64,000 nt of DNA, taken from positions 1-64,000 of the forward strand of contig JAJOZX010012077.1 of the NCBI GenBank assembly GCA_023014485.1. The letters are read 5' to 3'. Positions 1-6,731 of this stretch are shown here, piece after piece (within the stretch, counting starts at the first letter, position 1; each line of letters starts with the position of its first letter). This DNA comes from Bathynomus jamesi. Taxonomy: Eukaryota; Arthropoda; Malacostraca; Isopoda; Cirolanidae. The notes beneath the pieces were generated by a model. The model ran no database searches. It was not told the origin of the DNA and was given only the letters and a program-made list of their open reading frames with translations. The translations under genes and the position numbers were made by a program.

Positions 1-82
1 AAGTACGTCTTTTTTTTATTACCTTAATACGTGTAACTGATTTAATTAAATACTTAAATACTAAATTGAACTTAAAGTATTT

Positions 83-83
<1 letters not shown>

Positions 84-119
<36 letters not shown>
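84..119. repeat. (AAT)n microsatellite
   Basis: About twelve AAT triplets, followed by GACAATAATTG. The tract recurs at the same place in every unit with varying copy number (longer at about 6685-6729 in U2). It is interrupted once in U12 near 62360. The variation is typical of replication slippage and can serve as a unit fingerprint. Confidence 0.95.
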
Positions 120-120
<1 letters not shown>

Positions 121-524
121 CAATAATTGATTTAAACTTAAAAGATTTTATAACCCTAAACCCATCTTAAATTATTATATATTATTTTTAAACTTTGTTC
201 ATTCAAAAACCTTCCAAATCCCTACACATACACACGCATGTATGCGCACTATATATATATATTTGCAAACCTTATGCTAAAATCATTGGATGTCACAATA
301 AACTATTTCATAGCGTGTAAGTGCTAACTATGCTATTTATATAGTCCTACGCATTTTTGCTTACTATATATAAATTTTTGCTCAGGCACTTATTCAGTTA
401 CTTGAATAAGTTACAAAGAAACCAAAATCGCATAAGCGAGTTTTGGATAGAATTTCGATTTGTACGTCTTTATTCATTCCTGTATTTTTCTAATCCATCT
501 TTTCTAATAATGACTTATACACTG

Positions 525-532
525 TGACGTCA
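525..532. promoter_or_regulatory. Perfect CRE palindrome TGACGTCA
   Basis: An exact 8-bp cAMP-response-element (CREB/ATF-type) consensus. It is kept in all twelve units: 525, 7409, 12149, 19019, 24001, 30638, 35787, 40660, 47567, 52448, 57825 and 63071. The neighbouring base differs between subtypes (ACTGTGACGTCA in A, ACTATGACGTCA in B) while the palindrome is invariant. It lies about 135 bp upstream of the TATA-like box. Function is inferred from consensus and position; recent array homogenisation alone could explain its conservation. Confidence 0.5.
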
Positions 533-658
533 CAAAATAACTTTGTTCTCTTTACGTTTCCCATACTTTGTACACTGAATCACGTTCTTAGTATTTGGAC
601 CTCTTCCGTATTCAATGTATGGTAAATTCTTTAGTAATAATGTTGTGGTGTTATGTAG

Positions 659-689
659 TATAAATATCATTATTCAACCATACTCATTC
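659..689 (+). promoter_or_regulatory. Putative core promoter: TATAAATA plus TCATTC initiator
   Basis: TATAAATA (659-666) is followed by TCATTC (684-689), which fits the arthropod initiator TCAKTY. The spacing from the first T of the box to the initiator A is about 27 bp, slightly short of the usual 30-31. The pair is present in every unit except U11, where the box is damaged (AGTAAAATATC). TATA boxes in the other units start at 7543, 12283, 19153, 24135, 30772, 35921, 40794, 47701, 52582 and 63205. Chance matches are common in AT-rich DNA, so this is only a candidate transcription start. Confidence 0.35.
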
Positions 690-1164
690 TTACATTCATG
701 TTCTTTCTTGACCGCTATCCTTTATTAATTTTATTACTTATTCATTCATCTACCTATTGTCTACTTATGCCATATCAACTTATCAGCCTATGTTTACGCG
801 TGTCTATATTACGCACACAACCTATTGTGTGACGAATGATATGTGTACACTACTGTGTGCAGTCGTACATGTCTATTGACGATCATGATTACGTACATGT
901 ATTCTTTTTACGTTTTATTTTCTTTTATTATTTCACATCCCGCATTGAACTCAAAAATGCTGAGTTAAGTTATAAAATTCCACTCACTACGACAGAATCG
1001 AGGGCCTCAAAGATAAAATACCTCCGTTCGCTCTGATTTCAAATTCATAACATATTATAGCATATTATTTCATAAATAAATTATCTCGTATGTGCCATGT
1101 ACTTTGTATTATATTTAACATCTTAATTGTCTATTAATATGAAACACTGAAAAAAAAAAAAAAG

Positions 1165-1395
1165 TTATAGCAACTGCTTAATTGTAATTAGCTGTAATAC
1201 TTTAATTTAATATAACGTAATGTACTTTAATGAAGATGTAATTGGTAGTAACTTGTAATGTACTTCATTGGAACTGTAATTAAATGTAATGATTTAATTT
1301 ATAATGTAAGAATGTACTTTAAAATGGAAGTGTAATTAAACAATAAGTAAATGTGAAGTAATCCATAATTGTAATCGTAATTGTAATGAACCAAA
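1165..1395. repeat. Degenerate TGTAAT-rich block
   Basis: About 230 bp in which TGTAAT, GTAATG and TACTTTAAT recur irregularly, following a poly(A) run. It looks like a decayed short tandem repeat or a transposon subterminal region. It occurs in all units. Subtype markers are GAAGATGTAATTGG and an extra TCGTAATTG step in type A, versus GAAGCTGTAATTGG in type B. No coding signal was seen. Confidence 0.6.
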
Positions 1396-1572
1396 ATTAA
1401 TACGTACTCAGTCGTGTACTTAATTTGTACTTATATGTACTATTACGAAATGATATCGCCTTCATAAATGTAGACTCGGCGAAAAATACAAATTAGTGTT
1501 TGTTATTTTATTTTTATTTTTTTAAATTTTTATTTTGCAATCTTTTAAAACATTTGATCATGTGTTTAAAAA

Positions 1573-1605
1573 GGGGGGAAATTTAACCTTTAACTGTCCT
1601 CCCCC
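1573..1605. other. G6 purine tract and facing C5 run (possible hairpin or polypurine tract)
   Basis: AAAAAGGGGGGAAATTT is followed about 22 bp later by CCTCCCCC, allowing a short G/C stem. The G-rich tract and the nearby TGTCCTCCCCC also resemble the polypurine tract and TG start of an LTR, but the two are not directly adjacent as they should be. Present in all units. Confidence 0.35.
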
Positions 1606-1716
1606 AAAACATTTAAGTTCAGCTATATTATACATGTATTTGTAAAATTACAGCACTTCTTCATTGCACTTCTTAATTAGACTTCAGATTAGCATTTCAT
1701 TAGGACTCCTTTGTTA

Positions 1717-1749
1717 GCAGCCTCGCTGCGCGGAGGGGGCAGAGGCCCC
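1717..1749. other. GC-rich double hairpin
   Basis: Two perfect 5-bp stems lie side by side: GCAGC-CTC-GCTGC (1717-1729) and GGGGC-AGAG-GCCCC (1736-1749). This is the most GC-rich stretch of an otherwise AT-rich unit. Both stems are intact in A and B units, although the linker differs (GCGCGGAG in A, GCGGGGAG in B). The role is unknown; RNA structure or a protein-binding site is possible. Confidence 0.5.
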
Positions 1750-2007
1750 TTGCCTTCTTAATATTTTTAGATTCCGGCCTGAGCCATGGTCGAAAGACGT
1801 CGAACCTCTACCCCTGTAAATTCAGAGTACTAACTGTAATTTTTGAGAAGTAAACCACAGTAAAAGAAGTTTTTTTTATCTTTTTCCTTCGAGCCTTGTT
1901 CTCTTCAGGAACTCAGTCAGTTAAGTCGACAAGTTATAAAAGAAAAGTCGATAATTTTAGTATCAGAGAAAGTATCAGAGTATTATAAAAAGAGAAGAAT
2001 TAAAAAT

Positions 2008-2252
2008 TGGCGACCCTTTGCCCAAATTAAGAGACAACCCAAGCACCATAGAAGATATTGGCTAACAGTCTGGCGAGTCTGTAACCAAGGGTTTAACAGA
2101 GTGGCGACCCACCATTTAAGGCGACCGAAAAGAATTATACTGTAGAATGTTATAGAAGAAATATCCGTTGCAGCCTCCTAACCAGAACCCCCGTCGATCC
2201 GAACCGACTCAGGGCCATAAAAGAGGGGGGTTAACAACTGGCGACCCTGCCC
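2008..2252 (+). other. Cluster of TGGCGACC motifs resembling retroelement primer-binding sites
   Basis: TGGCGACCC occurs at 2008, 2102 and 2239, with TGGCGAGTC at 2071 and GGCGACCG at 2120. The 2239 copy reads ACTGGCGACCCTGCCC and follows GTTAACA. Retrovirus-like elements place a sequence starting TGG, complementary to a tRNA 3' CCA end, just inside the 5' LTR; TGGCGACC is the kind used with tRNA-Arg. That knowledge suggests an LTR-element origin. The presence of several copies, and of no gag/pol gene, argues for caution. The cluster recurs in the other units (U2: 8887, 8981, 9113). Confidence 0.35.
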
Positions 2253-2261
2253 AGGATAAGA

Positions 2262-2592
2262 AGAAGATTTTAACCAGAAGATTTTAACCAGAAAATTTTA
2301 ACAAGAAGATTTTAACCAGAAGATTTTAACCAGAAGATTTTAACCAGAAGATTTTAACCAGAACATTTTAACCAGAAGATTTTAACCAAAAGATTTTAAC
2401 CAAAAGATTTTAACCAAAAGATTTTAACCAGAAGATTTTAACCAGAAGATTTTAACCAGAAGATTTTAACCAGAAGATTTTAACCAGAAGATTTTAACCA
2501 GAAGATTTTAACCAGAAGATTTTAACCAGATTTTAACCAGAAGATTTTAACCAGAAGATTTTAACCAGAAGATTTTAACCAGAAGATTTTAA
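2262..2592. repeat. 14-bp minisatellite AGAAGATTTTAACC, long type-A form
   Basis: About 23-24 tandem copies of AGAAGATTTTAACC. Shared variants include AGAAAATTTTAACA, AGAACATTTT, three AAAAGATTTT copies in a row and one shortened copy near 2528. The same variant order appears in U3, U8 and U10, so A units share this internal map. B units have only about 6-8 copies. Tract positions elsewhere: U3 13884-14213, U5 25740-26002, U8 42397-42726, U10 54186-54516, U11 59541-59840. Confidence 0.95.
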
Positions 2593-2940
2593 GAGGAGGC
2601 CACTCTTTGGCCAAGATAGAAATTACCCTGCATCTGGATAAAACCAGTTGACCGGCGTGTCACGCCTTCTAGTTCGTAAAATCCACCTTTGAACCAGTGT
2701 GTCACGACTCCAAGTTCTCCACGCCTAGTTTTCATCCAAGAAGTAGCCAGGAAGACGTCTTCAGGACACGTCTCAAGGATTTCCCCATAGAAAATTTTGT
2801 TAAGTACAGTTTGTTTTTTTAAGTAATTTATAAACACTTGAAAAGTCTGTATTATAACAGTTAATATTTAGTATCAAACTAGATTTAACACAAAACACAG
2901 TGAACATTTCAGACACCAGTGATACATTTTTTTTAGTGAA

Positions 2941-3077
2941 AGTAATTGTAACAGAGTTAATTGTAACACAGATAGTTAATTGTAACACAGAGTTAATTGT
3001 AACACAGAGTTAATTGTAACACAGAGTCAAAGAGAGTTAATTTCAAAGAGAGTTAATTTCAAGAGAGTTAATTTCAG
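2941..3077. repeat. 15-17-bp minisatellite (GTTAATTGTAACACAGA, then AGAGAGTTAATTTCA)
   Basis: Four to five copies of GTTAATTGTAACACAGA run into three copies of AGAGAGTTAATTTCA. The two motifs share GAGTTAATT and appear related. The tract is in all complete units: U2 9571-9698, U3 14562-14698, U4 21208-21333, U5 26352-26488, U6 32801-32928, U7 37961-38088, U8 43076-43210, U9 49741-49868, U10 54865-54980, U11 60186-60340. Confidence 0.9.
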
Positions 3078-3274
3078 TTATTTTCACTGTTATATTCAGT
3101 ATAGAATAATTTTATTTTATGTACCTTCCCGTACATTCGAGATGAAATATTGTTTACATTTTTTTTATTTTTTGTTTGCAAATTTTTTTTGAATTACTGA
3201 ATTGAATTGACATGCAAATTAAGAGAGAGAGAGTTTACAGAGAGTTTAGAGAGAGTTTATAGAGTTATAGATTT

Positions 3275-3761
3275 ACTTGAAGCAGTTTCAAGTTCCATTT
3301 TCAGTTTTCAGACAGTTTCAGTTGGTTGTAACCAAAAGGGACAACCAAATCCCAGAGATTTATAAAGATACTTGGTCATTTTTTTGAAGTAATTTTTTTG
3401 AAATCATTTTTTTGAAGTCATTTTTTTGGTCATTTTTTTAAAGTCATTTTTTTGAAGTCATTTTTTTGAAGTCATTTTTTTGAAGACATTTTTTTGAAGA
3501 CATTTTTGAAGACATTTTTTTGAAGTCATTTTTTTAAGTCATTTTTTTAAGTCAGAAGGTTGCACCAAGAGGGTCAACCAAAACAGAGGTTAATCGTCTC
3601 CACTTGAATAGAGATCAAGTGCAGTCATTTTCCATTTTCAGTTAATCTTTACTTGACAAGCGTTCAAGTTAGACAGTTTAAGTTTCAGAATACTTGACAA
3701 GCGTTCAAGTTAGACAGTTAAGTTTCATTTTCAGGTTCAGAATACTTGACAGAGTTCAAGT
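3275..3761. repeat. Family of ACTTGA-N6/7-TCAAGT inverted repeats
   Basis: Five short inverted repeats share the arms ACTTGA and TCAAGT but have different spacers: 3275-3293 (AGCAGTT), 3602-3620 (ATAGAGA), 3651-3669 and 3692-3710 (CAAGCGT), and 3744-3761 (CAGAGT). The CAAGCGT version is part of a tandem repeat of about 40 bp, with two copies in A units and three in B units. Two GGTTG...CAACC inverted repeats lie nearby, at about 3324-3346 and 3558-3579. Conserved arms with changing spacers suggest a paired binding site or small RNA hairpins. Confidence 0.6.
3376..3553. repeat. T-rich 13-14-bp minisatellite (ATTTTTTTGAAGTC)
   Basis: About a dozen copies of ATTTTTTTGAAGTC with variants GAAGACA, GAAATCA and TTAAGTC, flanked by the two GGTTG...CAACC inverted repeats. 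A units have long tracts (U3 14995-15172, U5 26780-26902, U8 43509-43719, U10 55278-55495, U11 60639-60766). B units have about 60 bp (U2 9988-10048, U4 21624-21684, U6 33219-33278, U7 38371-38430, U9 50159-50218). Its core TTTGAAGTCA is shared with the 20-bp repeat further right. Confidence 0.9.
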
Positions 3762-4207
3762 CAGAGTTTTATTTGAAGTCAGAGAGTTTTATTTGAAGTG
3801 AGAGAGTTTTATTTGAAGTGAGAGAGTTTTATTTGAAGTGAGAGAGTTTTATTTGAAGTCAGAGTTTTATTTGAAGTCAGAGAGTTTTATTTGAAGTCAG
3901 AGAGTTTTATTTGAAGTCAGAGAGTTTTACAGTGCCCGCGAAAAGTATCCGATCACTCAAGAAAATACAATATTTTCCCTTGATATTCAGAGACACGTAA
4001 TTCACTTTCTATTTGTTCTAGCGACATCTGGTAACTTTGAGGTTGCTCGCTGATATGAGAGCTATCCAACGCATTCTCAAATTAGTGTTCTGGTAGCCTT
4101 CGTTGCGGGTGGCTGTGTCTCAAATTTGTCAGATTTCACTGTTTGTGTAAATTTCTTGATATTTTTTTTTTTTTTACAGAAAGTGGTGTAAATAAAATTT
4201 ATATATA

Positions 4208-5346
4208 ATGTGTGCTAAAAAACAACTTAAGAGTGATTGTCGAGGTGCTATTGTTGCTTTGCATGCATGTGGGAAATCACAGAGACAGATAGCTAAGGAA
4301 TTAAACATATCCCAAAGTACCGTTAATTTATGGGTTTCACGGGCTAAGAGCAATGGTGGCCTAACCACGCCAGTCCCTAAAAAACGATCTGGCAGACCGA
4401 GAAAAACAAATTCGCGAACAGACAAACTTATGAAACGTTTAGTATTGAAAAACCCAACAATAACTGCGAAAGAAATAAAATTTAATATGAATAATTTGTT
4501 ATCTGGTGTTTCTGAACGAACTATCCAGGAGCGGCTCCAAAAAGAACTCGGATTACCATCTCGCCATGCTGCTAAGAAACCGTTCATTAATGAAAAAATG
4601 CGTAAAAAACGTGTCGCATTTTGTAAAAAATACATTCATTGGACTAAATGCAAAAAACTTCACTTTTTTACGTGAAGGTCAAAATATGAGAATAAAAACC
4701 CACTCTAATAGACAGAGTTTATTTCCACGACAGTTTCGACGCCCATTGGACTGTTGATGACTGGAAGAAGGTTTTATTTAGCGATGAGTCGACATTTTTG
4801 ACATTCAGAAGTTGTCCAAAAAAGGTTCGCCGGCCTATTGGCTCAAATAGGATGGACCCTAAATACACCCTAAAGACAATGAAACACCCTCCAAGTGTGA
4901 TGGTTTGGGGTTGTTTCGGTTACTATGGGCGTGGAAACTTATATTTTCTTCCGAAGAACACAACTATGAATGGTGCACGGTATTTAGCAATGCTACAGGA
5001 TAAACTTCCAATGGCAATGGCAATCCAAAGGACAAAAACATTCATGCATGATGGTGCACGATGTCACAGGGCCAAAATAGTGACAAAATGGATTACTGAC
5101 AATAAATTTGATATTTTGGATTGGCCTGGTAATAGTCCAGATCTCAATCCGATAGAAAATCTGTGGCTAATAATAAAAAATAAGGTTGAATGCCACGACA
5201 CTGGCTCAGTCGAAAAATTACAAGAGGCCATCAAAAAGGTATGGTGCAAGGAAATATCAGTGGAAGTTTGTCAAAACTTGATTAAATCCATGCCAAAACG
5301 TCTAGAACAAGTCATCCAAACCAAAGGACAGATGACAAAATACTAA
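4208..5346 (+). pseudogene. Tc1-like DD34E transposase, frame broken by an extra 107-bp segment
   Basis: The start ATG is at 4208, shortly after TTATATATA. The N-terminal frame shows a paired-like helix-turn-helix (SQRQIAKELNISQSTV), then a GRPRK AT-hook-like motif and a second HTH region (ITAKEIKFN, SERTIQERL). It reads up to YIHWT, then runs into a segment absent from the U5 copy (4646-4752) and stops by 4675. The catalytic half resumes from 4798 with HDGARCH and SPDLNPIENLW to the TAA at 5344-5346. The first catalytic Asp (FSDES) lies just upstream in the frame cut off by the insertion. The intact family member would be about 343 aa, normal for Tc1. Confidence 0.93.
4646..4752. other. Extra 107-bp segment inside the transposase, bounded by 9-bp direct repeats
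   Basis: Compared with U5, 107 bp are added between CATTGGACT (4637-4645) and a second CATTGGACT (4744-4752). The same segment is in U3 (16261-16366, one base shorter) and U8 (44810-44916). The length is not a multiple of three, and no rotation gives GT...AG ends, so it is not a spliceosomal intron. Either it was inserted with a 9-bp duplication, or U5 lost it by recombination between the 9-bp repeats. U5 matches the family protein at this point, so insertion is more likely. Confidence 0.8.
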
Positions 5347-5880
5347 TATAAGGTTAGTATACATTTAAACATTGTTTTTTATGTAAAAAATACAAATTTC
5401 AAGGGTGATCGGATACTTTTCGCGGGCACTGTATTTGAAGTCAGAGAGTTTTATTTGAAGTCAGAGTGTTTTGTTTGAAGTCAGAGTGTTTTGTTTTAAG
5501 TCAGTTTCTGTTAGTTTCAAACACCCATTCATTTCAATGCAGTCAATTGAATTCAACTTTTTCTTTGTAAGTTAAGAGAATTTAATTTAAGAAAAATGTA
5601 ATTTTAGAATTTCATGCAACCTTTTTTTTGTGTTGTAAAAGAGAATTAAATTCAACCTGAATTGACCGGGTTGCGGCTTTGGTTTAACCTTTTCTTTGTT
5701 TGTAAGACGGAAATTCACCGATTTGTCTTTCCCTTTTCATGCATTGTTACGGATATAAATATATACTTATGTAATTTATTATTTGTGCAAAGGTTGTATC
5801 GTAATGTATATGAGGAAGATGCCGTCCCTCCGTTTTGTTTCAACTCTTTTAATTTTTGTTCTAAGTAGTGTGACAAGCAA

Positions 5881-5904
5881 TCTTTTAAAAAAAAAAAAAA
5901 AAAA
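5881..5904. repeat. Poly(A) run inside the unit
   Basis: CAATCTTTTA is followed by about 17 A, then GGAAAGTGCTC in type A or GCAAAGTGCTC in type B. Length varies between units. A second A run follows AAACACTG near 1150. These may be old retroposition tails or simple slippage tracts. Confidence 0.7.
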
Positions 5905-6031
5905 GGAAAGTGCTCACGAAAAACGTAATTGTCAATTTCAGACATATACCCCCTGCTTAGTCACTCAATTCCCCCTTATGATCCACATACCCTAAATTTC
6001 AGTTGTTTGTTCTTTTTTGTCATTTAATTTT

Positions 6032-6053
6032 AATAAAACTTCTACACAATAAA
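6032..6053 (+). promoter_or_regulatory. Two AATAAA polyadenylation-type signals
   Basis: AATAAA at 6032-6037 and again at 6048-6053, found in every complete unit at this place. With the TATA/Inr-like site near 659 they could delimit a + strand transcript of about 5 kb covering all the minisatellites. AATAAA is frequent by chance in such AT-rich DNA, so no transcript is proven. The rest of the unit to 6602 is AT-rich sequence in which I see nothing else. Confidence 0.3.
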
Positions 6054-6602
6054 ACGTATGTATTTATCATATGCAAACAAGTTTCAGACTAAAATATCAA
6101 ATAATTCAAAATTCTATCAACATTTAACGAAAGAGTATAATTTTTCTACTTAACATGCAAAAAATTATTAAACCTTTTTAATATTTTTTTTTATTATATA
6201 AAAATAATTTTTAATGTAAAATTTACCTGAGATTATTAAAAGAAAAGATTGTTCGAAATGCTTCCTTCCATTACAATAACTTTTTTATTCTTGGCCGAAA
6301 CTCATCTATGGCTCGATTTACTTTTATTTTTTAGAATATTATAAAATTGTATTTAGCTCGTTGAAATGCATAATTGATTCATATTTTTAATTTGTATTTT
6401 TATTTTTCTTTTGTTCAATTAATCCTGAGTAACTGTCCTTAAATTGTTATTGTACCATTTGTAAGGTATCAAACGAAAATTATAGTCAAATTGACATACT
6501 ACTACACTATATGGTTATGAATTTTAGTAGTCGAATTTAATTGTGTGTCGAAATTCAATTTTAAAACCGTGAGAGTTACTGTCATTACTCGTAAGGTCTT
6601 CT

Positions 6603-6684
6603 AAGTACGTCTTTTTTTTATTACCTTAATACGTGTAACTGATTTAATTAAATACTTAAATACTAAATTGAACTTAAAGTATTT

Positions 6685-6731
<47 letters not shown>

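Larger units (their letters stand above)
3930..5431 (+). mobile_element. Tc1/mariner-family transposon, copy in U1
   Basis: A 1502-bp element with perfect 27-bp terminal inverted repeats that begin CAGTGCCCGCGAAAAGTATC and end with the complement at 5405-5431. It is flanked by a duplicated TA (3928-3929 and 5432-5433), the Tc1/mariner target. CAGTG termini are usual for Tc1-like elements. It lies inside the 20-bp minisatellite, and the empty equivalent is seen in U10 at 55851-55852. The transposase gene inside is broken, so this copy is non-autonomous. Confidence 0.97.
3761..5502. repeat. 20-bp minisatellite TTTTATTTGAAGTCAGAGAG, interrupted by Tc1
   Basis: Tandem 20-bp copies run 3761-3929 and resume at 5432-5502 after the Tc1. 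An ordered series of variants is visible: GAAGTGAGAG copies first, then GAAGTCAGAG, and GTGTTTTGTTTGAAG copies at the right edge. The + strand is almost free of C. Equivalent tracts: U2 10286-10525, U3 15376-15545 and 17046-17117, U4 21920-22374, U5 27105-27273 and 28665-28737, U6 33515-33897, U7 38668-39040, U8 43924-44094 and 45596-45667, U9 50455-50822, U10 55700-55922, U11 60970-61180. Confidence 0.95.
1..6602 (+). repeat. Tandem unit U1, type A with Tc1 insertion (model A unit)
   Basis: First copy of the array unit. The left edge is the window edge and the phase is my choice, so the array probably continues leftward. It is type A: at about 409-415 it reads TTGAATAAGTTAC and lacks the roughly 278-bp block of type B. 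Other type-A markers are GGACCTCTTCC, GCAATCTTTT, AACCTTTAAC and GGAAAGTGCTC. Without the 1502-bp Tc1 and its duplicated TA it would be about 5098 bp, the size of the Tc1-free U10. Stretches between the separately listed tracts are AT-rich unique-in-unit sequence in which I see no gene. Confidence 0.95.

Noticed and set aside
130..175. AACCCTAAACCC as telomeric repeat
   Set aside because: Only about one and a half copies of a CCCTAA-like motif, once per unit. No tandem telomere repeat.
836..1036. 66-codon + strand frame found in most units
   Set aside because: It is repeated only because the whole unit is repeated. It has no recognisable domain, is broken in U3 and U7 by single-base deletions, and differs in length in U11. 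No evidence of coding.
1717..1749. GC-rich hairpins as a bacterial terminator or horizontally acquired bacterial DNA
   Set aside because: No T run follows the stems and there is no bacterial gene nearby. It is a constant part of the eukaryotic repeat unit.
2262..2592. CRISPR-like array
   Set aside because: Repeats are contiguous 14-bp units without unique spacers, no cas genes are present and the context is eukaryotic.
4174..4635. 153-codon minus-strand frame across the transposase N-terminal half (also in U3 and U8)
   Set aside because: It is the antisense shadow of the helix-turn-helix coding region on the + strand, which has clear family motifs.
5662..5868. 68-codon + strand frame present in all complete units
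   Set aside because: Conserved along with all surrounding non-coding sequence, hydrophobic low-complexity product, no recognisable family. Overlapping frames on both strands are equally open.
1537..5895. GCAATCTTTTAAAA shared at about 1538 and 5878 as a within-unit duplication or LTR ends
   Set aside because: Only 14 bp match and the similarity does not extend on either side. B units have GCAATATTTT at the first site. Likely chance.
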